DNA from: an uncultured Shimia sp.
GTDB taxonomy: Bacteria > Pseudomonadota > Alphaproteobacteria > Rhodobacterales > Rhodobacteraceae
Direction of reading: 5' to 3'
DNA length: 64,000 bases
Assembly: GCF_947493595.1 (NCBI RefSeq)
Contig: NZ_CANLRL010000003.1
Location: forward strand, 461,044-525,043
Below, in pieces: positions 33,127 to 41,436 of the stretch. Each line of letters starts with the position of its first letter. The stretch's first letter is position 1. The notes under the pieces were generated by a model. That model was not told where the DNA came from. It was given only the letters and a program-made list of their open reading frames with translations, and did not search any database. Made by a program: the position numbers and the translations under genes.

Positions 33127-35310
33127 TTAGCTCTGTGACCAAAGCGCTTTTGCCGACTCGGCAATGCTGTCGCGTGACGGCATGGTGGCGGCGTAGGCCG
33201 GACCGGTGGCGATGAAGCTGTCATGCGCTGCAATACGCGCGTGGGGCAGGTCCGTCTGTTCGTGCAGCAGCGCCATGAGGGCCTCGGACTGGCTGCCGGT
33301 GGTGCGGCATTCATCCACGATCAGGACTTTTTCGGCGCCTTTCAGGGCGGCAAGAATACCATCGGTTGGCAGAGGGGCCAGCCAGCGCATGTCGATCACG
33401 CGGGTGTCGATGCCCTGCGCCTTCAGATCCGCGGCGGCCTGTGTGCTGAGGTAGCGGCCGTTGCCGTAGGTCAGGATCGCCAGCGGGCCATCGCCGTCTC
33501 GGCCAACTTCGCCAAGCGCGATGGATCGATCCGGCGACGGGTAGGTGGCCATCCAGCCGCTGTCTTTGTCATCCAGCAGGTCACGCATCGGGTAGAGCGC
33601 AATCGGTTCCACCATAGCCACCACCCGTTGTTCTTCGCGGGCGAGACGCACACATTCGCGCATCATTTTGGCAGCATCGTCACCGCGGGACGGACAGGCG
33701 ATGATCACGCCGGGGATGTCGCGCAGCACAGCCAGTGAGTTGTCATTGTGGAAGTGTCCGCCAAAGCCCTTTTGGTAGCCCAAGCCGGCAATGCGCAGCA
33801 CCATCGGGTTGGTGAACTGGCCGTTGGAGAAGAAGGGCAGGGTGGCGGCTTCGCCGCGCAGTTGGTCTTCGGCGTTGTGCAGATAGGCCAGGAACTGGAT
33901 TTCTGGCATGGGGACAAAACCGTTGTGCGCCATGCCAATCGCCAGCCCCAGAATGGATTGCTCATCCAGCAGCGTGTCGATCATCCGGTCAGCGCCAAAG
34001 CGGTCCTTGAGTTTTTGCGTGACACCGTAGACGCCGCCCTTGGTGCCAATGTCTTCGCCCATCATCACGATCTCGCCGTGTTCCAGCATCAGATCGGTGA
34101 GCGCCCAGTTGAGCAGGCGCGACATGGGTTGCGGGTTGTCCATCTGTTTGAGGTCAGACCCAAAGGCTTTGGCGCGGGCCTCTTCGCTGGGCCCGTTGGT
34201 TGCTGCGCAAGGACGGGAAGGGGGGATCAGCGAGGCCATGACCTCTTTGGCAGTTTTCAAGCGCGGTTTCTTAACGGCTTTCGCTGCCAGTTTGGCGCAG
34301 TGATCCTCGCGGTCTTGATAGAGGGTCAGTGCCTGATCCGGCGTCATCACGCCAGCCTGATCGAGCAGGCGCACCGAATGCAGCAGTGGGTCATCGGCTT
34401 CCCAGGCTTCGAATGTGGCTTTGGGCAGGTAGGCTTGCTGCATGTCTGAGCCGGCGTGCCCATAGAGGCGCACGACAGAGATATGCAGGAAGGCCGGTTT
34501 GCGCTGCGTGCGGACATAATGCGCCGCCTCTTGGGCGACTTTGTAGGCGTCGTAGATGTTGAGCCCGTCCGCACAGAAATACTTCAAGCCCGGGCGGTTC
34601 TCATAGCTGGCCTTGATCCAGCCGCCGGGGGTGCGGGTGGAGATGCCAATGCCGTTGTCTTCGCAGACAAATAGGAGCGGCATGGGCGCGGATTGATAAG
34701 CGGTCCAGCAGGCGGTGTTGATGGCGCCTTGGGCGGTGGAGTGGTTGGCGGAGGCGTCGCCAAAGGAGCACATGATAATGCCGTCATCGGGCAGACATTT
34801 GTGCTCTGGTGCGCGGCGCTTGCCGAGACCAAGAGAGTAAGCGGCCCCCACGGCTTTGGGTAGGTGGGAGGCAATAGTGGAGGTTTGTGGTGGGATGTTG
34901 AGGGCTTTGGAGCCCAGCACTTTGTGGCGCCCACCGGACATTGGGTCGTCTTTGGCGGTGCAGAAGCTGAGCAAAATGTCCCACGCCGCATTCACGCCTT
35001 CGACTTGAGAGGAGCGCATGGTTTGGAACGCCCCATCACGGTAGTGCAAAAACGCCATGTCATCCGGGCGCAGGGCGGCGGCGACGGCGGCCATGCCTTC
35101 GTGTCCGGAAGAGCCGATGGTGTAATAGCCATTGCCTTCGGACTGCATCTTGCGCGAGCGGCGGTCGAGGTTGCGGCTCAGGCATTGGGCGTCAAAAATC
35201 TGTTTGGCCAGTTCTGGCGCGAGGGCGCTATTGGGCGTGCCGCCTGCCGGAAATTCGCCGGATGCGATGCGCGCGCGAAAGGCGCCATCTACCACGTCTG
35301 CTCTGTCCAT
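33127..35310 (-). CDS. Fused alpha-beta E1 component of a 2-oxoacid dehydrogenase
   Basis: 727 residues. The N-terminal half is an E1-alpha (YYTIGSSGHEGM near 62; GDASANHSTAQGAINTACW...VCEDNGIGIST near 185-220, the ThDP motif). The C-terminal half, from about residue 380, is an E1-beta (VMMGEDIGTKGGVYGVTQKLKDRFG; MPEIQFLAYLHNAEDQLRGE). Such fusions act as branched-chain-type decarboxylases. The E2 and E3 partners are absent here, so the substrate and complex are uncertain. Start ATG 35310 has GGGAGG seven bases upstream. An earlier start lies outside a plausible E1 fold. Confidence 0.85.
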   Translation of the reverse strand: MDRADVVDGAFRARIASGEFPAGGTPNSALAPELAKQIFDAQCLSRNLDRRSRKMQSEGNGYYTIGSSGHEGMAAVAAALRPDDMAFLHYRDGAFQTMRSSQVEGVNAAWDILLSFCTAKDDPMSGGRHKVLGSKALNIPPQTSTIASHLPKAVGAAYSLGLGKRRAPEHKCLPDDGIIMCSFGDASANHSTAQGAINTACWTAYQSAPMPLLFVCEDNGIGISTRTPGGWIKASYENRPGLKYFCADGLNIYDAYKVAQEAAHYVRTQRKPAFLHISVVRLYGHAGSDMQQAYLPKATFEAWEADDPLLHSVRLLDQAGVMTPDQALTLYQDREDHCAKLAAKAVKKPRLKTAKEVMASLIPPSRPCAATNGPSEEARAKAFGSDLKQMDNPQPMSRLLNWALTDLMLEHGEIVMMGEDIGTKGGVYGVTQKLKDRFGADRMIDTLLDEQSILGLAIGMAHNGFVPMPEIQFLAYLHNAEDQLRGEAATLPFFSNGQFTNPMVLRIAGLGYQKGFGGHFHNDNSLAVLRDIPGVIIACPSRGDDAAKMMRECVRLAREEQRVVAMVEPIALYPMRDLLDDKDSGWMATYPSPDRSIALGEVGRDGDGPLAILTYGNGRYLSTQAAADLKAQGIDTRVIDMRWLAPLPTDGILAALKGAEKVLIVDECRTTGSQSEALMALLHEQTDLPHARIAAHDSFIATGPAYAATMPSRDSIAESAKALWSQS

Positions 35311-35414
35311 CTTTGCCTCCCATGATGGTGCTGCCCTTGCGTAGCACTTGTTTTGAGAGAACAACAATCCACCCGACCCTGCGTCAATGTCGTTTGTGAT
35401 CAAAAGAATCCATA

Positions 35415-35465
35415 GGGGCGAAAAGACCGGCTTATTGTTGTCCTGAAAGGACCCAGTTTCGCCCC
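35415..35465. promoter_or_regulatory. Nested hairpin in the divergent gap
   Basis: GGGGCGAAA (35415-35423) and TTTCGCCCC (35457-35465) are exact complements. They enclose a second exact stem, GTCCT-GAA-AGGAC (35440-35452). The structure lies 105 bases upstream of the E1 start and 110 upstream of the next gene. It may be an operator pair or an RNA leader. Confidence 0.4.
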
Positions 35466-35575
35466 AATCTCAGCCGTGCTCTGGCCGTATTTACCAATCA
35501 TTAACCAAGCCAACGACTTGCGGAAAATGTGTGCTGCAAGCACCGCGACAGCGGAAGACGAGTGAGGATTGGGCT

Positions 35576-36076
35576 ATGAGGCATGAGTTACGCCTTGGAG
35601 ATTTTGAACCGGTTCGGCCACAGGCGGATCAGGACGGCCAACAGGATGTTGCGCCGGATGTACGCGTTGAGAACCGGCGTTTGATGCGCGAAGCCAAACT
35701 CCGAATGGCCAAACTCTCTGCCAATTCCAAAGCGGGCGATGAGGCGTCGCTGGCGGCTCAGGTGACACGTGACCCTATGCAAAATCAGCGGTCCGAAGAC
35801 GCTGTGCGCCAGGCCATTTTGGAGAGCGATGTGAAAAACCGTTGGCCACGTCCGCGTGTGCTGGCTTTGATTGTGGTGATCACACTCGCTGCTGTGGTGC
35901 CCACGGTTACGATGCGCCTGTTGATCTGGATGGTGGTTTTGCTGTTGTTGACAGCGGTGTTGCTCGGCCCAGAGCGGGCGCGGGATGCGGTTTACGCCGC
36001 ACTGCACCATCTGTCGCGCATGTGGGGGCGGGAAATTGGCATCATGCGTCGTCTGCTGGATCGGATTGCACACTAA
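35576..36076 (+). CDS. Membrane protein of unknown function, copy A
   Basis: 166 residues. The first 95 are charged and soluble. Two membrane segments follow (about 98-115 and 117-136: VLALIVVITLAAVVPTVTM, LLIWMVVLLLLTAVLLG), then a basic amphipathic end. The layout and the spacing of Arg, Trp and Gly residues around the membrane hairpin match the next gene at 36210, so the two look like diverged duplicates. The start is ATG 35576 with GAGG eight bases upstream. Function is unknown; it is just upstream of secE-nusG. Confidence 0.72.
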   Translation: MRHELRLGDFEPVRPQADQDGQQDVAPDVRVENRRLMREAKLRMAKLSANSKAGDEASLAAQVTRDPMQNQRSEDAVRQAILESDVKNRWPRPRVLALIVVITLAAVVPTVTMRLLIWMVVLLLLTAVLLGPERARDAVYAALHHLSRMWGREIGIMRRLLDRIAH

Positions 36077-36209
36077 TAGGGTTTAGCTGCGCTGCGGCGC
36101 CATTGTTTTTCCATAATTTGACCTTTGGAATGCCTTGCTGCCCTGCAAGGCTGCTGAGTTACATCGCGCGTTGCGATGGGGGTGTTTGGGTAAAAAATCG
36201 GGTTGAGAT

Positions 36210-36905
36210 ATGCAAGAGACTGCCACTGCGCCGGAGCGGCTTAAGCCGCCGCAATACGGCCAAGACATCATAGAACCGGGTGAACCTTTCACCGATGCGA
36301 CACTGGACACCATCCGGGCCTTGCTGGCCGAATCTGATCCGGTGCCGCAGCCTAAGCCGCTCGAAGAGACGGTGCTGTTTGCTGGGCGGCGTGGCAAGCG
36401 TGATAAGAATCGCGACACAACGCAGCCTGAAATCCACTGCCATGATCCTGTTGTAGAGCCACAGGCGCCCTCGCCCTTTCCGGATTTGGCCGCACCTGAG
36501 GAAGAACCGTTTGAGATCGAGCGGTCCTGGCGCACGATTGAGGTCACCGAGGGCAGCGCAGGCCGCAGCCTGCGGCGTTTCCTGATGTCACCGCGATTGG
36601 TGGCTGTGGTCTTTTTGGCTGGCGTTGTGGCCTGGCAACCCTGGTTTATTCCGATGCTGGCCTTGATGATTGTCTCGTCTTTGTTGCTGGTTGGAGCGTT
36701 GATCGGTCAGGATCGCATGGCACGCATTGTGCTTTTCATGCTGAAACGCTTTGTCTGGGCTGATCCTTCTCTAGGTCGCGTGATGCAACGGATCCTCCCG
36801 CAGCGCTGGCATCCAGTTTTGTATCGTCCAACCACCGCAGATCCTGCGTTTGATGGTCCCATTGATCCGGGGTTTGCAGCCCGATTGGATCGCATCAAAT
36901 CCTGA
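36210..36905 (+). CDS. Membrane protein of unknown function, copy B
   Basis: 231 residues with a long acidic, proline-rich N-terminal half and two membrane segments (about 130-146 and 148-168: LVAVVFLAGVVAWQPWFIP, LALMIVSSLLLVGALIG). A DRMARIVLFMLKRF helix and a C-terminal tail with GPIDPGFAARLDRI follow. The membrane hairpin resembles that of the preceding gene. The 133 bases between them hold no gene. No family is recognised; proximity to secE suggests nothing firm. Confidence 0.72.
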   Translation: MQETATAPERLKPPQYGQDIIEPGEPFTDATLDTIRALLAESDPVPQPKPLEETVLFAGRRGKRDKNRDTTQPEIHCHDPVVEPQAPSPFPDLAAPEEEPFEIERSWRTIEVTEGSAGRSLRRFLMSPRLVAVVFLAGVVAWQPWFIPMLALMIVSSLLLVGALIGQDRMARIVLFMLKRFVWADPSLGRVMQRILPQRWHPVLYRPTTADPAFDGPIDPGFAARLDRIKS

Positions 36906-36944
36906 GTGCTTTCAAGTCAGTTGTGATTGCTTTGGTCTTGGCCC

Positions 36945-36973
36945 TTGAATTTGGCGCAAGGCCCAAGTATGTC
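36945..36973 (+). promoter_or_regulatory. Candidate secE promoter
   Basis: TTGAAT, 17 bases, TATGTC, placed about 30 bases before the secE start. Housekeeping-sigma type, moderate match. Confidence 0.4.
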
Positions 36974-37003
36974 GACCTCTGATCAAGGCAGAGAAGAAGC
37001 GTC

Positions 37004-37201
37004 ATGGCGAAAACCAATCCGATCACATTCATTCAGCAGGTCCGCGCGGAAGTATCCAAAGTGGTCTGGCCGACCCGTCGCGAGGTTGTGCTGACAACCG
37101 TGATGGTGTTCATCCTGGCGGCGCTGACAGCTGCGTTCTTCTCGCTGGTGGATATTCTGATCCGCTCCGGCTTGCAGGGCATTCTGGCGCTGTTTGGCTA
37201 A
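37004..37201 (+). CDS. secE: Preprotein translocase subunit SecE
   Basis: 65 residues, the short single-span form of alphaproteobacteria. The amphipathic FIQQVRAEVSKVVWPTRREV segment (residues 8-27), which clamps SecY, precedes one membrane helix (about 30-55). It is the first gene of the translation/transcription block, with nusG 181 bases downstream. ATG 37004 is used. SecE joins SecY and SecG in the inner-membrane protein channel. Confidence 0.95.
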   Translation: MAKTNPITFIQQVRAEVSKVVWPTRREVVLTTVMVFILAALTAAFFSLVDILIRSGLQGILALFG

Positions 37202-37268
37202 GCTGCAGGCAGCGGTTGTCTCTTGAAATCAAGGGGCAACGGCGCTAGCACAGCTTTTGAAGATACGT

Positions 37269-37302
37269 GGCGTGTGGCGATTCGAGTTGCACGCCGATTT
37301 TT
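37269..37302 (+). terminator. Possible terminator between secE and nusG
   Basis: GGCGTG and CACGCC pair, extended by G-T wobbles, and GATTTTTTG follows. It would partly separate nusG from secE; 80 bases remain before nusG. Confidence 0.42.
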
Positions 37303-37382
37303 TGTTTCTGACAGTCTGATTGTAGACTGCGAAGATAAACGACACTCCGGCGCGACGCCGACAATGACGGGAAAACGAACAC

Positions 37383-37919
37383 ATGGCGAAACGGTGGTAT
37401 TCGGTTAGCGTCCTTTCGAACTTCGAAAAGAAGGTCGCCGAGACAATTCGCACATCGGTCGAAGAGCAGGGGCTTGAGGATCAGATTGATGAAGTGCTGG
37501 TGCCAACCGAAGAAGTGATCGAAGTACGTCGCGGCAAAAAAGTGACCTCCGAGCGCCGCTTTATGCCGGGCTACGTGCTGGTGCACATGGAAATGAGCGA
37601 CCACGGCTATCACCTGATCAACTCGATCAACCGCGTCACCGGCTTCTTGGGCCCGCAGGGCCGTCCGATGCCGATGCGTGACGCGGAAGTTCAGGGCATC
37701 CTGGGCCGCGTTGAAGAAGGCGAGGCGGCAACGCCAAAGCTGCTGATCAGCTTCGAGATTGGCGAGAAAGTCAAAGTCAACGAAGGTCCGTTCGAAGATT
37801 TCGACGGTATGGTCGAGGAAGTCGACGACGAGAACCAGCGTTTGAAGGTGACCGTGTCGATCTTTGGTCGCGAAACCCCAGTCGAGCTGGAGTTCACGCA
37901 GGTGACCAAGCAGATGTAA
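37383..37919 (+). CDS. nusG: Transcription elongation/termination factor NusG
   Basis: 178 residues: the N-terminal NGN domain (KRWYSVSVLSNFEKKVAETI..., and MPGYVLVHMEMSDHGYHLI near 60-78) and a C-terminal KOW domain (GEKVKVNEGPFEDFDGMVEEVD, about 125-147). It binds RNA polymerase, suppresses pausing, and links to Rho and ribosomal protein S10. The normal length and intact KOW loop suggest ordinary function. A terminator follows 28 bases after the stop. Confidence 0.96.
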   Translation: MAKRWYSVSVLSNFEKKVAETIRTSVEEQGLEDQIDEVLVPTEEVIEVRRGKKVTSERRFMPGYVLVHMEMSDHGYHLINSINRVTGFLGPQGRPMPMRDAEVQGILGRVEEGEAATPKLLISFEIGEKVKVNEGPFEDFDGMVEEVDDENQRLKVTVSIFGRETPVELEFTQVTKQM

Positions 37920-37946
37920 ATCTGCTGCATCGCATTGAGTTTAAGG

Positions 37947-37978
37947 AACGCCGTCCTTTTGGGGCGGCGTTTTCTTTT
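37947..37978 (+). terminator. nusG terminator
   Basis: AACGCCG pairs with CGGCGTT, with extra C-G pairs towards a TTTT loop, followed by TTTCTTTT. Confidence 0.8.
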
Positions 37979-37987
37979 GGGGATCTG

Positions 37988-38572
37988 CTAGTGGGGGTGC
38001 CGGATGCGGTTTGCCAGATCCGTGACCATCTCTTTGATGACGTTAGAATCCTCTTCGCGCAGTGCGTAGAAGCACAAGCCCGCGAGATCGGCGCTCAGTT
38101 GGCGGGCCATTTTTTTGGCGTCGCTATTGGCGGGTAAGTCACCGGCGTCGACGGCCTGTTGAAAGACAGCAGTAAAGGTCGCGTCGTTCTGGGTAAGCAG
38201 ATCTGAGAGTTTGCCTTCGATGGCTTGATTGCCTTGGCTGGTCTCCAAGGTGGCTTTCACCAGGTAACACACAGGCAACGGGGCATCGGCATCAGATAGT
38301 GGGTGGGCTTTGGCAATGAAGTCTGCAAGCCCGTCCAGCGGGGAGGCCGCTTTTGCCTGTAGTTCTGCGCGCAGGATGCTCAAGCGCTTGGCGTAGCGCT
38401 CAAGGCTCAGGCAGTAGAGTTTCGCCTTGCTGCCAAAGGCGGCGTAAAGCGAGCCGGGATGCATGCCGGTGGCACGCTCCAGGTCCTTAAGCGACGTGGA
38501 GGCGTAGCCCTTGGTCCAGAACAGGTCCAGCGCCTGATCAAGCGCCGCTTCTTTGTCGTGGCTCACATTCAT
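37988..38572 (-). CDS. TetR/AcrR-family repressor
   Basis: 194 residues. The N-terminal TetR helix-turn-helix reads ALDLFWTKGYASTSLKDLERATGMHPGSLYAAFGSKAKLY over residues 13-52 (partly shown). The C-terminal ligand domain is of the TetR_C type with CYLVKATLE near 97. It is divergent from an AhpD-like gene, with two matching palindromes in between. Repression of that gene and of itself, relieved by an oxidant or electrophile, is a reasonable inference. It sits between nusG and rplK but is convergent with nusG. Confidence 0.87.
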   Translation of the reverse strand: MNVSHDKEAALDQALDLFWTKGYASTSLKDLERATGMHPGSLYAAFGSKAKLYCLSLERYAKRLSILRAELQAKAASPLDGLADFIAKAHPLSDADAPLPVCYLVKATLETSQGNQAIEGKLSDLLTQNDATFTAVFQQAVDAGDLPANSDAKKMARQLSADLAGLCFYALREEDSNVIKEMVTDLANRIRHPH

Positions 38573-38616
38573 AGGTCTCTATGTAACTGCGCACATCGAT
38601 AAAGCCAAGGTCACAG

Positions 38617-38658
38617 TTGAGTGATCGATCAAAATGATACTTGAGTGATCACTCAAGT
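38617..38658. promoter_or_regulatory. Paired palindromic TetR operators
   Basis: ACTTGAGTGATCACTCAAGT is a perfect 20-bp palindrome at 38639-38658. A second copy, TTGAGTGATCGATCAA, lies at 38617-38632 with two mismatches, its centre 24 bases away. Both lie between the divergent tetR-type and AhpD-like genes. The form and position fit TetR dimers on adjacent sites. Confidence 0.8.
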
Positions 38659-38703
38659 TGCCCATATGACAATCACGTTGATGATTTTACAAAGGACACG
38701 ACG

Positions 38704-39267
38704 ATGACCAATTTCCCCCGCCACACCGCAGAGACCGCACCAGAAGCTGCTAAGGAGCGTTTGATTGCCTCAGAAAAAGCCTATGGTTTCCTGCCGGGGC
38801 TCTATCAGGTGATGGCCGACGCGCCGCAATTGCTGGAGACATACTTGCGCACCCATGAGGCGTTTGTCAGCACCAGCTTTGACAACACCGAGCTGACGGT
38901 TGTGTGGCAGTCGATCAATGTGGAGCATGAATGCCACTACTGTGTGCCAGCCCACACCGGCATCGCGCACTCGATGGGCATTGCTCAGGATGTGATCGAC
39001 GCGCTGCGTGACGAGACACCTTTGGCCGACCCAAAGCTGGAAGCGCTGCGGACCTTTACACTGGCGCTAACGCGTGGGCGTGGCAACGCGACGCCAGCGG
39101 CGTTTGAGGCGTTCTATGCGGCAGGCTATGGCTCGCAGCAGGTGTTGGAGATTATTCTGGGTCTGTCCCAGAAAGTGCTGAGCAACTACACCAACCATGT
39201 AGCGCAGACAGCCGTGGATCCGGCGTTCCAGCAGTTTGCTTGGAGCCGGACGGACAAGGCGGCCTAA
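38704..39267 (+). CDS. AhpD/carboxymuconolactone decarboxylase-like protein
   Basis: 187 residues. The CMD-family redox motif is intact: EHECHYCVPAHTG, with Cys77, Cys80 and His84. Such proteins reduce peroxides or act as general peroxidase-like partners. The start at ATG 38704 has AAAGGA seven bases upstream. It is under two TetR-type palindromes and divergent from the repressor at 38572. The physiological substrate is unknown. A terminator follows. Confidence 0.87.
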   Translation: MTNFPRHTAETAPEAAKERLIASEKAYGFLPGLYQVMADAPQLLETYLRTHEAFVSTSFDNTELTVVWQSINVEHECHYCVPAHTGIAHSMGIAQDVIDALRDETPLADPKLEALRTFTLALTRGRGNATPAAFEAFYAAGYGSQQVLEIILGLSQKVLSNYTNHVAQTAVDPAFQQFAWSRTDKAA

Positions 39268-39285
39268 GCGGACGAGATCTTTAGA

Positions 39286-39314
39286 AGTCCTCGCAGGTGA
39301 CTGCGGGGGCTTTT
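39286..39314 (+). terminator. Terminator after the AhpD-like gene
   Basis: An 11-bp stem with G-T wobbles (AGTCCTCGCAG with CTGCGGGGGCT) closes a GTGA loop; TTTT follows. Confidence 0.68.
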
Positions 39315-39392
39315 ATGTTTGTATCGGCTCTTGCATCTTCTGGTTGAGAATGGATGGTGCTAACCGAAGTAGCCGTGAGGGGGAAGGTGCAA

Positions 39393-39854
39393 ATGATTAT
39401 CCGGCAGGCAAAGCGTGAGGACGCGGCAGAGGTGAGCGCCTTTCTGAACGCCTTGGTGGCGTTGGGAAAACGGCGGCTGCCAGCGGATGAGGAATTTGTG
39501 CGCGATGTCTATATTGGTCACGCAGACAATATTGCCTGTTCTGTGGCTGAAGATACAGATGGCGCGCTCTTGGGCATTCAGATTTTGCTGCGCGCCACGG
39601 AGGGCAATCCTTATGGTGTGGAGCCAGCGTGGGGGATCATTGGCACCCATGTAAATCCAAAAGCCGCACGGCGCGGGGTGGGGCGCAAGCTGTTTGCCAC
39701 CACACAGGCCGCCGCAAGAAACGCTGGCTTACAGAAGATTGAGGCGACAATTGGCGCCAAGAGCCCGGACGCGCTGGCCTATTATGACACAATGGGGTTT
39801 GAGACCTTTGCGAGTGATGATGAAAAGGTGCGGAAGTGTTTTCAGGTAGGTTGA
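39393..39854 (+). CDS. GNAT-family N-acetyltransferase
   Basis: 153 residues from ATG 39393 (MIIRQAKREDAAEV), with GGGAAGG six bases upstream. The acetyl-CoA loop is VNPKAARRGVGRKLF at about 87-101, and ALAYYDTMGFETF near 130 is the usual motif B. The length is typical of stand-alone GNATs that modify amines or small antibiotics; no substrate hint is visible. It ends 157 bases before rplK. Confidence 0.85.
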   Translation: MIIRQAKREDAAEVSAFLNALVALGKRRLPADEEFVRDVYIGHADNIACSVAEDTDGALLGIQILLRATEGNPYGVEPAWGIIGTHVNPKAARRGVGRKLFATTQAAARNAGLQKIEATIGAKSPDALAYYDTMGFETFASDDEKVRKCFQVG

Positions 39855-39863
39855 TGCAGCCCC

Positions 39864-39892
39864 TTGCCAACCCTTCTAAACAAGCATAAACG
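39864..39892 (+). promoter_or_regulatory. Candidate rplKA promoter
   Basis: TTGCCA, 17 bases, TAAACG, about 120 bases before rplK. The long leader contains a perfect palindrome GGCATCGCGATGCC (39935-39948), a possible part of the L1 feedback site. Confidence 0.42.
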
Positions 39893-39934
39893 CCCTCTAT
39901 CGTCTTCGGGCGAGATTCTCTCGTGGGAGGTTTT

Positions 39935-39948
39935 GGCATCGCGATGCC
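39935..39948 (+). promoter_or_regulatory. Palindrome in the rplKA leader
   Basis: GGCATCGCGATGCC is self-complementary and lies in the untranslated leader, followed by GATCGGACCA. L1 represses rplKA by binding this mRNA region in other bacteria. Whether this is the site cannot be told by eye. Confidence 0.33.
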
Positions 39949-40011
39949 CGATCGGACCACGCAACACAAACCGGGCGGAACGCGTTTCGCTCACGTTGAA
40001 AGGAACACCAA

Positions 40012-40437
40012 ATGGCTAAGAAGCTTGCTGGTACAATGAAGCTGCAGGTTCCTGCAGGTCAAGCCAACCCATCCCCACCCGTGGGTCCTGCGCTGGGTCA
40101 GCGCGGCATCAACATCATGGAATTCTGTAAGGCGTTCAACGCCAAGACACAGGAACTGGAAGCCGGTGCGCCGTGCCCAACCGTGATCACCTACTATCAG
40201 GATAAGTCCTTCACCATGGACATCAAGACGCCACCTGCGTCTTACTACCTGAAGAAGGCTGCCAAACTGAAGTCCGGTGCAAACTTGCCTGGTCGTGAAG
40301 TTGTGGGCTCCGTCACCGCTGCTCAGGTGAAAGAAATCGCCGAAGCAAAAATGAAAGACCTGAACGCAAACGATATCGAGGCTGCAATGCAGATTATCCT
40401 TGGTTCCGCGCGCTCCATGGGCATCGAGGTGAAGTAA
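40012..40437 (+). CDS. rplK: 50S ribosomal protein L11
   Basis: 141 residues with the canonical L11 start ([32 protein letters not shown]) and the proline-rich linker ([15 protein letters not shown] near 66). The [10 protein letters not shown] thiopeptide-binding region is the ordinary sequence. L11 forms the GTPase stalk base and is needed for the stringent response. AAAGG lies ten bases upstream of ATG 40012. The stop and the rplA start share one base (TAATG). Confidence 0.97.
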   Translation: MAKKLAGTMKLQVPAGQANPSPPVGPALGQRGINIMEFCKAFNAKTQELEAGAPCPTVITYYQDKSFTMDIKTPPASYYLKKAAKLKSGANLPGREVVGSVTAAQVKEIAEAKMKDLNANDIEAAMQIILGSARSMGIEVK

Positions 40438-41135
40438 TGGCTAAGCTTGGTAAACGTACTGCCGCAGCGCGCGAAGCGTTCGCTGGCAAATCCAACCTGA
40501 CCGTTGAAGAAGCTGTTGCACTGGTAAAGGGCAACGCTGGCGCGAAGTTTGACGAAACCGTCGAGATCGCTGTTGTTCTGGGTGTTGACCCACGTCACGC
40601 TGACCAAATGGTTCGCGGCGTTGTTGGTCTGCCAAACGGCACCGGCAAAAACGTACGCGTGGCAGTCTTTGCCCGTGGTCCAAAAGCCGAAGAAGCTCAG
40701 GCAGCTGGCGCGGACATCGTTGGCGCAGAAGATCTGATGGAAACCGTTCAGGGCGGCACCATCGACTTTGATCGCTGCATCGCGACTCCTGACATGATGC
40801 CGGTTGTTGGTCGTCTGGGTAAAGTTCTTGGCCCACGCAACCTGATGCCAAACCCGAAAGTTGGCACTGTAACTATGGATGTGAAAGCAGCCGTAGAAGC
40901 AGCCAAAGGTGGCGAAGTTCAGTTTAAAGTCGAAAAAGCCGGTGTGGTTCACGCTGGTGTTGGCAAAGCCTCTTTCGACGAAGGCAAACTGGTTGAGAAC
41001 GTGCGCGCCTTCATGGACGCGGTTCTGAAAGCCAAACCTGCTGGCGCCAAAGGTGCCTACGTGAAGAAGATCGCTCTGAGCTCCACAATGGGCCCAGGTG
41101 TGACCATCAACGTAGACAGCGCGTCTGCACAGTAA
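40437..41135 (+). CDS. rplA: 50S ribosomal protein L1
   Basis: 232 residues, the normal length. It has ARE.F and [25 protein letters not shown] near the N-terminus, and the L1 signature [28 protein letters not shown] around residues 117-144. L1 forms the ribosomal L1 stalk and represses its own operon by binding the leader. Start and stop are clear; a terminator follows 24 bases later. Confidence 0.97.
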   Translation: MAKLGKRTAAAREAFAGKSNLTVEEAVALVKGNAGAKFDETVEIAVVLGVDPRHADQMVRGVVGLPNGTGKNVRVAVFARGPKAEEAQAAGADIVGAEDLMETVQGGTIDFDRCIATPDMMPVVGRLGKVLGPRNLMPNPKVGTVTMDVKAAVEAAKGGEVQFKVEKAGVVHAGVGKASFDEGKLVENVRAFMDAVLKAKPAGAKGAYVKKIALSSTMGPGVTINVDSASAQ

Positions 41136-41160
41136 GATCTCACGATCTTCAGAGATTTGA

Positions 41161-41187
41161 GGGCGTCCCTGCGGGGCGCCCTTTTTT
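41161..41187 (+). terminator. rplA terminator
   Basis: GGGCGTCCC and GGGGCGCCC pair with one wobble across a TGC loop, followed by T6. Confidence 0.82.
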
Positions 41188-41436
41188 GGTTCACAGGTTT
41201 ACGATTCGCGTTCTAAAACTGCCTACTTGGTAATCAAAGCGCCTCATGAAGCATCAATGCGATATGCGAATTAATTCGCCATATTAAAAAATTCTAGGGA
41301 GAGTTGCGGGATTTTGGCACTCACCTTCAGGATGTGTTTTGTAGCAAAATCCGTGGCTTATTGGACTTCTTCGGGGTTTGTTAAATCCTTTGGCGCAGGC
41401 GTTGACCATACGTTAGGACAGCCAATAGGACCACTA
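41188..41436. other. Gap before the chemoreceptor gene
   Basis: After the rplA terminator this AT-rich stretch holds GCGAATTAATTCGC (41266-41279), a perfect 14-bp palindrome. No gene is credible here, although a frame upstream of the chemoreceptor stays open from 41314. The chemoreceptor promoter must lie here; I could not fix a -35/-10 pair. Confidence 0.45.

Noticed and set aside
35490..35515. TTAACCA resembling a CtrA half-site
   Set aside because: The partner half-site spacing is wrong (TTAC-N6-TTAA) and the downstream gene gives no cell-cycle link.
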